From positions 1-64,000 of the forward strand of contig JAFYXN010000010.1 in assembly GCA_017546145.1 (NCBI GenBank): DNA of 64,000 nt, read 5' to 3'. Origin of the DNA: Clostridia bacterium. Its GTDB lineage: Bacteria; Bacillota; Clostridia; Monoglobales; Monoglobaceae. The notes below the pieces were generated by a model. That model ran no database searches and was not told the DNA's origin. It saw nothing but the letters and a program-made list of their open reading frames with translations. The translations under genes were made by a program, and so were the position numbers. Shown here in pieces: positions 46,877 through 54,520 of this stretch. Position 1 is the first letter of the stretch, and each line of letters starts with the position of its first letter.

Positions 46877-47443
46877 ATGAAAACACAAAAAAACAAAATG
46901 TCAACTCAGACTATGGTTCTTGGCGCAGTCCTGACCGCATTGGTAATTGTTCTTCAATACCTCAGCATGGCTATTCGCTTTGGAACCTTCTCTATCACAC
47001 TTTCGCTTACACCTATTGTAATCGGCGCAGTAAGCTGTGGCATGGGCATGGGCGCCTGGCTTGGATTGGTTTTTGGTATAACCGTTCTTTTGACCGGCGA
47101 TGCAGCACCGTTTTGGGCTGTAACTGCAGGCGGAACTTTTATTACGGTTATTGTCAAAGGCATTGCTTGCGGATTTTTCCCTGCCTTGGTTTTTAAGTTG
47201 CTCAAAAAGCTTAATCAAACAATGGCCTCAGCAATTGCTGCAATTATAAGCCCCATTGCAAACACCGGAGTATTTTTGCTGGGTTGTGTAATATTTTTTA
47301 TACCAACGCTGATTGAATGGTATGGCAATGTAACTGCTTTTTTGGTTACTATATTCAGTTTTAATTTTGTTATTGAACTTCTCCTGAATATTGTCCTGAC
47401 TCCGGTTGTTATAAGATTAATTAACATGAAGGTTAAAAATTAA
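46877..47443 (+). CDS. panT: ECF transporter S component, probably for pantothenate
   Basis: I start at ATG 46877 after AAGGAGG; a longer reading has no ribosome site. The 188-residue protein has about six membrane helices and a typical S-component N-terminus (MVLGAVLTALVIVLQYLSMAIRFGTFSITLSLTPIVIGAVSCGMGMGAWLGLVFGITVLL). Its place directly after coaX points to the pantothenate component PanT, known from lactobacilli and Clostridia. Specificity is inferred from context only. The ATPase and T subunits must come from elsewhere. Confidence 0.75.
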   Translation: MKTQKNKMSTQTMVLGAVLTALVIVLQYLSMAIRFGTFSITLSLTPIVIGAVSCGMGMGAWLGLVFGITVLLTGDAAPFWAVTAGGTFITVIVKGIACGFFPALVFKLLKKLNQTMASAIAAIISPIANTGVFLLGCVIFFIPTLIEWYGNVTAFLVTIFSFNFVIELLLNIVLTPVVIRLINMKVKN

Positions 47444-47447
47444 TACT

Positions 47448-48155
47448 ATGCCTGATAAATTTATACGAACCGAAATGCTCCTTGGAGCAGATAATATGGA
47501 AAAACTCAAAAATGCACATATAGCAGTTTTTGGCCTTGGAGGTGTCGGCGGACACGCGGTTGAAGCACTTGCCCGTTCCGGAGTAGGGCACTTTACACTT
47601 TTTGACTCTGACACGGTTGCAGAATCCAACCTTAACCGTCAGATTATTGCAACTGTTGATACAATTGGTATAGCAAAAACAGAAGCAATGAAAAACCGCA
47701 TTTTAAGCATCAACCCTGATACCCGTATTGAAACCTTTAATATATTTTACTTACCTGAAAATGCGGATAATTTTGATCTTTCAGGGTATTCATACATTGT
47801 TGATGCAATTGACACCGTAACTGCAAAGCTGGAGCTCATTGTTCGTGCAAAAAACGCAAATACGCCTATTATAAGTTCAATGGGAACAGGAAATAAGTTA
47901 AATCCTGCCAAGCTTAAGGTAACCGATATTTACAAAACATCAGGTTGTCCGTTGGCACGTGTAATGCGCCGTGAGCTGAAAAGCAGAAACATCGAAAAGC
48001 TAAAGGTTGTATACTCCGAGGAAACACCTGTTAAGCCCGTTTTCAGCGACTGCACTGACGCCAAAAAAGTAACCCCCGGAAGCACATCATTTGTACCGTC
48101 CGTGGCAGGCTTGATTATAGCAAGTGAAGTCATTAAAGATTTGTGCAATATATAA
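47448..48155 (+). CDS. tcdA: tRNA t6A37 dehydratase (TcdA, ThiF/E1-like)
   Basis: TcdA cyclises t6A to ct6A in tRNA using ATP. The 235-residue E1-like protein has AVFGLGGVGGHAVEALARSGVGHFTLFDSDTVAESNLNRQIIA with the ATP-binding Gly loop and NxxRQ, YIVDAIDTVTAKLELI, and SGCPLARVMRRELKSRNI, family hallmarks. Like other short TcdA proteins it lacks the zinc CxxC pairs of MoeB/ThiF. It follows panT by four bases, possibly by read-through. Confidence 0.88.
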   Translation: MPDKFIRTEMLLGADNMEKLKNAHIAVFGLGGVGGHAVEALARSGVGHFTLFDSDTVAESNLNRQIIATVDTIGIAKTEAMKNRILSINPDTRIETFNIFYLPENADNFDLSGYSYIVDAIDTVTAKLELIVRAKNANTPIISSMGTGNKLNPAKLKVTDIYKTSGCPLARVMRRELKSRNIEKLKVVYSEETPVKPVFSDCTDAKKVTPGSTSFVPSVAGLIIASEVIKDLCNI

Positions 48156-48180
48156 AAAAGCAGTAATTTCCTATAAGATA

Positions 48181-48220
48181 AAAAACACGTCACTGAGGAT
48201 TTTCTCAGTGACGTGTTTTT
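48181..48220. terminator. Bidirectional terminator between tcdA and pncC
   Basis: AAAAACACGTCACTGAG (48181-48197) and its exact complement (48204-48220) form a 17-bp stem with loop GATTTT, with T runs on both sides. Confidence 0.93.
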
Positions 48221-48742
48221 TTATACTCTTAAATCAACATCCAATCCAAGAACAGCACGTCTTGCCATTTCAATTGCAATCATTGCCGTTTGCTGTCTTA
48301 CACGATTGCGGTCTCCCTTAAATAAAAATCTAAACGCTTGATGCACGTTTTTTCCGCAAACGCCTATCCACACTGTTCCGACAGGTTTTTCAGGGGTTCC
48401 GCCGCCGGGTCCTGCAATACCGGTTACCGAGACAGCAACATCTGCACCGGATATTATTTTTGCACCCTTACACATTTCCAAAGCGGTTTCCTTAGATACT
48501 GCCCCAAATTTTTCAAGAGTTTTAGCATTAACCCCCAAAAGTTTTTGCTTTTGTTCGTTTGAATAGGTCACCACGCCGCAATCAAAACACCCCGATGCTC
48601 CGGGAACCGCTGTAATCTTTGCCGCAATCATTCCACCGGTACAGCTCTCTGCCGTTGCAATCTTCATATTTTTCTCTAAAAGTGCCTCACACAAAAGGAC
48701 TTCGGGGCTTCTGAACATTATATTGTCGGGATTGTTATTCAT
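48221..48742 (-). CDS. pncC: CinA-C/PncC nicotinamide-nucleotide amidohydrolase
   Basis: PncC converts nicotinamide mononucleotide to nicotinate mononucleotide, recycling pyridine nucleotides. The 173-residue protein is a single CinA C-terminal domain: KIATAESCTGGMIAAKITAVPGASGCFDCGVVTYSNEQKQKLLGV, AVSVTGIAGPGGGTPEKPVGTVWIG, and FKGDRNRVRQQTA. The N-terminal COG1058 domain of full CinA is absent, so it is the stand-alone form. It follows thiI by ten bases on the minus strand. Confidence 0.93.
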   Translation of the reverse strand: MNNNPDNIMFRSPEVLLCEALLEKNMKIATAESCTGGMIAAKITAVPGASGCFDCGVVTYSNEQKQKLLGVNAKTLEKFGAVSKETALEMCKGAKIISGADVAVSVTGIAGPGGGTPEKPVGTVWIGVCGKNVHQAFRFLFKGDRNRVRQQTAMIAIEMARRAVLGLDVDLRV

Positions 48743-48752
48743 ACTCCACCTC

Positions 48753-49928
48753 TTATTTAATCACAAGAACTTCCTCTTGTGCAATTGCCTCAGAAATAAG
48801 CTCCTCAATATTCTCAAGAGACTCTTCTGCTTTTATTATCTCGTCAAGCTGTGGCTTTGTTTTTGGATGCTTGGGAACAAAAATCGTACAGCAATCCTCG
48901 TATGGCAAAATCGAAGTTTCGTAGGTTTCTATTTTTTTTGATATTGTTACTATTTCTTCTTTATCCATTCCTATAAGAGGTCTGAAAACCGGAATTTCCA
49001 CCGCATTGTCGGTACACACAAGGCTTTCCATTGTCTGGCTTGCTACCTGACCGATGCTTTCGCCGGTGATAAGCGCTGCAGACCCTGCATTCTTTGAAAT
49101 CTGTTCCGCAATACGCATCATTATTCTTCTCATTATAACCGTAAGGTAATTTTCAGGACACTTTTCTATAATGTCAAGCTGAATTTGAGTGAAAGGAACA
49201 ATATGCAGCTTTATTTTTCCGCAATACTGTGCCATTTCCTTTGCAAGGTCAATAACCTTTTCCTTTGCACGGTCACTGGTATAGGGATGGCTGTGAAAAT
49301 GCACCGCCTCAAGCTCTACTCCACGCTTTGCAATCATATACCCTGCCACTGGACTGTCTATGCCCCCCGAGAGGAGTATGGTAGCCTTGCCGTTTGTTCC
49401 AACCGGCATACCTCCTGCGCCCTTAACCTTTTGGGTGTAGATATACGCTTCCTGTCGTACCTCGACATTTACAACAAAATCAGGGTTATGAACATCTACC
49501 GTTAATCCGTTCACAGCGCCCAGTATTCTGCCGCCAAGCTCCATGCAAATTTGCGGAGAGTTAAGCGGAAACTTTTTGTCCTCTCTCTTCGCCTCAACCT
49601 TAAAGGTTTTGCCATGATAATTTAATTGATTAATACATTCCACAGCACACTTTGCAATGCTTTCCATATCCTTGGCACACTTTACAACAGGGCAGATATT
49701 TACAATTCCAAATATTTTTTTCAGAGTTTTAAGTGCCTCATACATATCAGCAGTTTCTTCAAGAGGTTCAACATAAACTGTTGATTGAGCACGTCTTACA
49801 CTGAACTTGCCCACTCTGTCAAGACGGCTTTTAATGTTGTCAAGCAGTTTTCTTTCAAACAAAGGCTTATTTAAGCCTTTGAGTGCTATTTCTCCGTATT
49901 TTAGTAAAATCAAGTCTATCTTTTGCAT
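48753..49928 (-). CDS. thiI: tRNA 4-thiouridine synthase ThiI
   Basis: ThiI adds sulphur to U8 of tRNA and may feed thiamine synthesis. The 391-residue protein has an N-terminal ferredoxin-like and THUMP region (LLKYGEIALKGLNKPLFERKL...), and an adenylating PP-loop domain (ATILLSGGIDSPVAGYMIAKRGVELEAVHFHSHPYTSDRAKEKV). It lacks the C-terminal rhodanese domain of the E. coli protein, as in most Firmicutes, so sulphur should come directly from a cysteine desulfurase. That enzyme is encoded 20 bases upstream. Confidence 0.96.
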   Translation of the reverse strand: MQKIDLILLKYGEIALKGLNKPLFERKLLDNIKSRLDRVGKFSVRRAQSTVYVEPLEETADMYEALKTLKKIFGIVNICPVVKCAKDMESIAKCAVECINQLNYHGKTFKVEAKREDKKFPLNSPQICMELGGRILGAVNGLTVDVHNPDFVVNVEVRQEAYIYTQKVKGAGGMPVGTNGKATILLSGGIDSPVAGYMIAKRGVELEAVHFHSHPYTSDRAKEKVIDLAKEMAQYCGKIKLHIVPFTQIQLDIIEKCPENYLTVIMRRIMMRIAEQISKNAGSAALITGESIGQVASQTMESLVCTDNAVEIPVFRPLIGMDKEEIVTISKKIETYETSILPYEDCCTIFVPKHPKTKPQLDEIIKAEESLENIEELISEAIAQEEVLVIK

Positions 49929-49947
49929 GGTATACTACTCCCTTTAT

Positions 49948-51099
49948 CTATCTTTTCATCAGTTTTCTGATTTTTTTAACGTTTTCTGCAACTCGTTCAA
50001 TTGTATAGTCTATTTCCTCCTCGGTAGTAAACTCAGACAAGCTGAATCTGATACTTCCGTCAATCATCTTACGGTCTGTACCAATTGCCGTAAGCACATA
50101 GCTTGGGCCTTTTTTATGACTTGAACACGCAGACCCCGAAGAAACATAAATCCCGTCAGTTTCCAGCGAATGAAGCAGTACCTCGGAACGGACATTCGCA
50201 AACGAAACATTCAGAATGTGCGGTGCCGAATTTTCAAGCGGTGTATTTACCGCTACATCGTCAATCCGCGACACTATGCCCTGTCTTAGTCGGTTTTTAA
50301 GAAATTCCATTCTGGCACCGTTTTCAACAACCGCCAAACACGCCTTTTCTGCCGCAAGACCAAAGGCAGCAATTCCCGGGACGTTTTCTGTACCGGGGCG
50401 AATATTACCTTGCTGTCCTCCTCCAAACAGAATTGGTGCAACCTTGGATTTATTTTTAATATACAGCGCACCCACGCCCTTTGGGCCATGAATTTTGTGA
50501 CTGCTTAACGAAATTAAATCAGCATTTACCGATGCCGCTGTAAACGGAATTTTTCCGTATGCCTGAACAGCATCAATGTGAAATACCGATGTAGGATTTG
50601 CCGACTTTACAATTCTGCTTATCTTTTCAACAGGCTCGATGGTTCCTATCTCGTTATTAACAAACATCGCAGTAACCAACGCAGTATCCTTGCGCATCAT
50701 CCTTGAAAGCCGTTCAAGGTCAACAATACCGTTTTTCTTCACCGGCACAAGTTCAAGCGTGTATCCCTTCTTTTCCAGATGATGAAGAGTGTTTAAAACT
50801 GCCGGATGTTCGATGTTGGTGCTGAGAATATGCTTGCCACGGCTCATGCCGCAAGCACCCATAATAGCAAGGTTATCAGACTCTGTTCCCCCGGATGTGA
50901 AATAAATTTCAGCAGGCGAAACCTTTAATGTTTCAGCAATCTGTTCCCTTGCCCGTTTTATCAGTTTTTCCGCTTCAATACCCTTTCTATGCAACGATGA
51001 CGGATTTCCGTAAAGATTATACATTATATCGGCAGCAAGCTCTGCACCTTCTTTGTACACACGGGTGGTTGAGCTGTTATCCAAATATACTGTTTTCAA
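49948..51099 (-). CDS. Cysteine desulfurase (NifS/IscS-like)
   Basis: This PLP enzyme takes sulphur from cysteine. I prefer TTG 51099, eleven bases after GAAAGG; an ATG at 51108 is only two bases from that SD. The ~383-residue protein shows YLDNSSTTRVYKE, ISLSSHKIHGPKGVGALYIKNKSKV with the PLP lysine, FTSGGTESDNLAIMG, and the catalytic loop VSSGSACSSHKKGPSYVLTAIG with its Cys. Its gene precedes thiI, so it is probably the dedicated sulphur donor, as NifZ is for Bacillus ThiI. Confidence 0.94.
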   Translation of the reverse strand: MKTVYLDNSSTTRVYKEGAELAADIMYNLYGNPSSLHRKGIEAEKLIKRAREQIAETLKVSPAEIYFTSGGTESDNLAIMGACGMSRGKHILSTNIEHPAVLNTLHHLEKKGYTLELVPVKKNGIVDLERLSRMMRKDTALVTAMFVNNEIGTIEPVEKISRIVKSANPTSVFHIDAVQAYGKIPFTAASVNADLISLSSHKIHGPKGVGALYIKNKSKVAPILFGGGQQGNIRPGTENVPGIAAFGLAAEKACLAVVENGARMEFLKNRLRQGIVSRIDDVAVNTPLENSAPHILNVSFANVRSEVLLHSLETDGIYVSSGSACSSHKKGPSYVLTAIGTDRKMIDGSIRFSLSEFTTEEEIDYTIERVAENVKKIRKLMKR

Positions 51100-51248
51100 T
51101 GCTATCATCGCCTTTCTTTCCGCCCTTTACTGAAAATAACGCTTATCAGCGGAACCGGATAAGCGTACAGTTTTCCGAGATAGTATTTTATAATACTATC
51201 TCTATTATATATTATGTTTAAATTTTCTTATTTGTTCTTTATTAAAAA

Positions 51249-51824
51249 TTAATCTTTCAGCGGCTCAACAATATGAACAGGGATAGCGCGCTCAACGTCA
51301 TCAAACGCCTCCAACGCAGAGCTTGTTTCTGCATAGTCTATTGCTGAATTAACATACGATGTGCTGTTATCTGTCATCCGTCCAACCTGACGAAGCTCCA
51401 TTTCAAAACGGCGAATCGCGTCAATGGACGCCTCTCTCATACGCTCAACCTCGCCGCGTATCTGGTCAATCTTTTTATTTTCATTCATGTAATAATTTTT
51501 AACAGCTCTGCGCTTAATTTCAATTTCGCGGTTAACGGTTTCTTTTTGCTCACGCGCATACGCTTCAGCCTTTTCACGAATTTCTTCTGCTTGCTTCTTT
51601 GCATCTGTAACCATTTCTTCAGACTTTGCCTCGGCAATGCGCAGCACACTCATAACAGATTCACGCTCGTTGCGCAGTTCCTCCACTTGAGCCTTAAGTT
51701 CTTTAATTTCTTTATCCTTTTCGGCAAGCTTTGCTTCGGCTTTTTCGTCCATTTCGTAAATATAGCTGAACACATCAGCCTTTTTAAATCCAAAAAGACG
51801 ACTTCTTAATTTCTTCCCTGCCAT
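51249..51824 (-). CDS. DivIVA-like coiled-coil protein
   Basis: I start at ATG 51824 (MAGKKLRSRLFGFKKADVFSYI) after GGAGG; an upstream in-frame reading is unsupported. The 191-residue protein has a short N-terminal DivIVA-type motif (GFKKADVFSYIYEMD) and then a long coiled coil, about residues 20-145, rich in Glu, Lys and Arg heptads. The tail is less regular. Such proteins sense membrane curvature and organise division or polar growth. It is short, and exact identity to DivIVA, GpsB or SepIVA cannot be set. Confidence 0.7.
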   Translation of the reverse strand: MAGKKLRSRLFGFKKADVFSYIYEMDEKAEAKLAEKDKEIKELKAQVEELRNERESVMSVLRIAEAKSEEMVTDAKKQAEEIREKAEAYAREQKETVNREIEIKRRAVKNYYMNENKKIDQIRGEVERMREASIDAIRRFEMELRQVGRMTDNSTSYVNSAIDYAETSSALEAFDDVERAIPVHIVEPLKD

Positions 51825-52120
51825 GGGTAATTCCTCCAAAAAAACATAATATATCAAAATGCGATTTTAAAAATGTCTTATTAACATTATACCTTCTTTT
51901 TTTTCGATAGTCAACTGTTTTTTCACATACCTATACCGTGATTTTCTGTAAAAAAATCTTTTTGTTGAGATTTCAATGTCAACACAACTAATAATGGCTC
52001 TTTTTGCATTAAATTGAATCTCCATTATTAGTTGCTTGTTTTATATTTGCATATAGAGACTGTATAATCCGGATGCCAAGGTTTTTCCAAAGCAGGTCAT
52101 ATTAAGTCAGGAATAAAAAA
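51825..52120. other. Intergenic region with a 13-bp hairpin
   Basis: No gene is seen. CAACTAATAATGG (51987-51999) and CCATTATTAGTTG (52022-52034) are exact complements around a 22-base AT-rich loop. This could be a small transposon remnant or a terminator. The rest is AT-rich and featureless. Confidence 0.55.
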
Positions 52121-52498
52121 TCACTTCTTGAATTTATTTATCCATCCTAATATTTCATCATATTTCATATTACCTGCTGCAACTGACAGACCAAAATCAA
52201 CCACATCGGAATTGGTACAATTCATTTTTATCCCCTCTGCTTCCAGAAATGTAAGCATAACATATACACCTATTCTCTTATTTCCATCGACAAATGCATG
52301 ATTAGATATCAAAGAAAATCCAAGACTTGCTGCTTTTTCTTCTTTTGTTTTATAAAGTTCTTCTCCGCCAAATGTAGCATAAGCGTTATTGAGTGCACTT
52401 TCTAATAATCCAACATCTCTTACGCCGATACTGCCACCCGTTTCTTCCGCTATTAATTGATGCAAAAGCAAAACCTTTTCTTTACTCAACTTAATCAT
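52121..52498 (-). CDS. doc: Doc-type toxin (Fic fold)
   Basis: Doc phosphorylates and inactivates elongation factor Tu using the Fic fold in reverse orientation. The 125-residue protein has the Fic/Doc core HAFVDGNKRIG with H67, D71, N73, K74 and R75. The short helical N-terminus (LHQLIAEETGGSIGVRDVGLLESALNNAYATFGG) is typical of Doc. It overlaps the antitoxin gene by four bases. All catalytic residues are intact, so the toxin is probably active when free. Confidence 0.92.
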   Translation of the reverse strand: MIKLSKEKVLLLHQLIAEETGGSIGVRDVGLLESALNNAYATFGGEELYKTKEEKAASLGFSLISNHAFVDGNKRIGVYVMLTFLEAEGIKMNCTNSDVVDFGLSVAAGNMKYDEILGWINKFKK

Positions 52499-52737
52499 TT
52501 TGCCAACTCCTCAAAAGCAGGTTTGAATCTATTCATAATTCTCTTTGCTGCTACATCAATTTTCTCATCATCGGTAATATCAAAATAAGAATTTGACTCT
52601 ACATCAATAAGTAAAAATTTTGGTTTGTTGTTTTTAAATATAACCGCTTGACCATTATTTTCCGCAACTTTAGCAACCTTTGAAAAATTTTGATTGGCTT
52701 CTGTCATTGTTGTGATTGTTTCAGTATTTATGTTCAT
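52495..52737 (-). CDS. phd: Phd/YefM-family antitoxin
   Basis: This 80-residue antitoxin has the Phd N-terminal DNA-binding fold (TITTMTEANQNFSKVAKVAENNGQAVIFKNNKPKFLLIDVESNSYF). The short C-terminus (AAKRIMNRFKPAFEELAK) should fold onto Doc. The ATG follows GGAGG. It would also repress its own promoter: a 14-bp imperfect palindrome covers the -10 box at 52767-52805. Confidence 0.9.
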   Translation of the reverse strand: MNINTETITTMTEANQNFSKVAKVAENNGQAVIFKNNKPKFLLIDVESNSYFDITDDEKIDVAAKRIMNRFKPAFEELAK

Positions 52738-52766
52738 AATTACCTCCTATTATTTATACAATAAAT

Positions 52767-52805
52767 ATATCCTACAATTTATATTATATACAAATTGCAG
52801 GATAT
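52767..52805. promoter_or_regulatory. Phd operator over the TA promoter
   Basis: ATATCCTACAATTT (52767-52780) and AAATTGCAGGATAT (52792-52805) are inverted copies with one mismatch. The palindrome spans the -10 box (52783-52788), so the antitoxin should block transcription when bound. Confidence 0.78.
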
Positions 52806-52811
52806 TGTCAA
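52783..52811 (-). promoter_or_regulatory. Promoter of phd-doc
   Basis: On the minus strand a perfect TTGACA (52806-52811) and TATAAT (52783-52788) are 17 bases apart. Confidence 0.85.
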
Positions 52812-52898
52812 CTTATAAATTTCAGCAGCCTTACTAAATCCCTTTCAAGTTAAGATCAAAATCTTCTTGTTAAAGTTCTACCGCACAATAGATTCTAC

Positions 52899-54080
52899 CT
52901 ATATCATATCATTGCAAACCTTCATAATTTTGTCTGCTGCCCCTCTTGCACCAGAGCAGCTCTTAAAACCTTCAGCAATTTTCTTGGCATTTTTCTTATA
53001 AGTGCTATCGCTAAATATTTGATTTACAGCACTTAAAATAGAATTTGCATCAGACTTATCAAGCTTTATCCCTGCACCAAGCTCTAAAACTCTCTCGGCA
53101 ACACCCTTTTGCTCTGTTGTTTGTGGGAACATAACAAGTGGAACTTCAAAATACAAACTTTCACTAACACTATTCATTCCGCAATGCGATACAAATGCAT
53201 CAGCCTGTTTAAGTACGGCAATTTGGTCAATGTATGAACAAACTGATATATTTTCAGGAATTTCTCCAAAGTCCTCGATACACACTATATTACCAACAGA
53301 CATAATCACCTGATAATCTGTATTGGCTAAAGCAGATATACAAGTTTTATAAAAAGACATCATGTCATTATTGACAGTTCCCATTGAGATATAAATCAGT
53401 CTATTTCTCTTCTTTTCTATTTTCTCGGTTGTAGACCTAATTAAAGGACCCACAAATTCATACTTCTCTGAAAAAGTCTCAGAACATGGCTGAAACCGTC
53501 GAGATGTATAAACAATCGTGTGGGTACTATCATCATTCCCAATAATATCAAGAATGTTTCTGACAGGATACCCTTTATTTTTCAGCCTCCTGACTTGCTT
53601 AGAGGTTTTGGGTATTGAGAAAAGCATCTTCATCAAATCTACAAAACCTTGTTTCATAATCTTTGCTGAATGCTGGTTAAAAGCAAAAGTCGTTGTCGAA
53701 CAAACAAAAGGAATCCCGAGCTTCAGCGCAATAGCTTTTCCCCATAATGCCATCGAATCCGCCACGATACAATCAGGCTTAAGTTTTGCTATCTCACTGC
53801 AAACCTTATCATCAAGCGCCAATGTTGTATCTACCAATATCTTTGTAGAGAACGCAAGGTCTTTTCCTACGCGAGCAGAATCTTTGGCGCTTAGTTTTTG
53901 CTCTGTATCATAATCATCGCAAGATATAAATGTTGCTCCTGCCGACTCAACTTTTTCACGCATAATGTTATATGAATAATACCAAACCTCGTGTCCGCGG
54001 GAAACTAATTCTTTTACAACACCCAAAGTGGGGTTAGTATGTCCGTGTGCAGGAATACAAAAGAAAATAATTTTGCTCAT
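52899..54080 (-). CDS. MGT-family glycosyltransferase (GT1)
   Basis: This 393-residue UDP-sugar transferase is of the macrolide glycosyltransferase (MGT) group. The N-terminal acceptor domain starts FFCIPAHGHTNPTLGVVKELVSRGHEVWYY with the catalytic His of HGHTNP. The C-terminal donor domain has YISMGTVNND and SHCGMNSVSESLYFEVPLVMFPQTTEQKGVAERVLELGAG, the usual nucleotide-sugar signature. It would glycosylate a hydrophobic acceptor such as an antibiotic, lipid or host compound; the acceptor is unknown. An AbrB-like regulator lies 16 bases upstream in the same unit. Confidence 0.9.
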   Translation of the reverse strand: MSKIIFFCIPAHGHTNPTLGVVKELVSRGHEVWYYSYNIMREKVESAGATFISCDDYDTEQKLSAKDSARVGKDLAFSTKILVDTTLALDDKVCSEIAKLKPDCIVADSMALWGKAIALKLGIPFVCSTTTFAFNQHSAKIMKQGFVDLMKMLFSIPKTSKQVRRLKNKGYPVRNILDIIGNDDSTHTIVYTSRRFQPCSETFSEKYEFVGPLIRSTTEKIEKKRNRLIYISMGTVNNDMMSFYKTCISALANTDYQVIMSVGNIVCIEDFGEIPENISVCSYIDQIAVLKQADAFVSHCGMNSVSESLYFEVPLVMFPQTTEQKGVAERVLELGAGIKLDKSDANSILSAVNQIFSDSTYKKNAKKIAEGFKSCSGARGAADKIMKVCNDMI

Positions 54081-54096
54081 ATAACCTCACCTGCTT

Positions 54097-54306
54097 TCAT
54101 TCTTCTATTTCACAAAAAATCTTTTTAATAAATTCTCTTTCCTTTTCTTTAGGAAGAATTGCTATTCCTCTTTCTTTATCGCCAAGAACTAAAATTTCAT
54201 CTCCAGGCTGTAAGTCAAACAGCTCTCTTGCTTGTTTGGGAATAACAAACTGCCCCTTTTCCCCGATTTTGACCATCCAGGCATATTTTCCTTCATTTAT
54301 ATCCAT
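54097..54306 (-). CDS. AbrB/SpoVT-type DNA-binding protein
   Basis: I start at ATG 54306 (MDINEGKYAWMVKIGEKGQFVIPKQARELFDLQPGDEILVLGD) after AGGAGAG; an earlier in-frame reading lacks a ribosome site. The 69-residue protein is one swapped-hairpin AbrB domain with IPKQAR and LQPGDEILVL. The charged C-terminus is short. It is a likely regulator of itself and the glycosyltransferase below it. Its promoter region holds CATACAAA twice, nine bases apart, a possible operator. Confidence 0.88.
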   Translation of the reverse strand: MDINEGKYAWMVKIGEKGQFVIPKQARELFDLQPGDEILVLGDKERGIAILPKEKEREFIKKIFCEIEE

Positions 54307-54339
54307 ATCCAGCTCTCCTTTGTATGATTTGTATGAATA

Positions 54340-54368
54340 ATCATACCACAATATTATATAAACGTCAA
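54340..54368 (-). promoter_or_regulatory. Promoter of the AbrB-glycosyltransferase unit
   Basis: On the minus strand TTGACG (54363-54368) and TATGAT (54340-54345) are 17 bases apart. Confidence 0.75.
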
Positions 54369-54469
54369 TAGGCTGTTAAAGAATTATACCCATTACCACA
54401 TTTTCAGCAAGGTGCCCTGTTATGCTTATGTCCTTTTGGTGTATATCCACAACCGACACCTATATAATT

Positions 54470-54507
54470 AAAAGCAGCATGCAGAAAAACCGCTGCATGC
54501 TACTTTT
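54470..54507. terminator. Terminator of thrS
   Basis: AGCATGCAG (54476-54484) and CTGCATGCT (54493-54501) pair, extended by AAAAG and CTTTT, just after the thrS stop. Confidence 0.85.
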
Positions 54508-54520
54508 ATATTAGCAAAAA

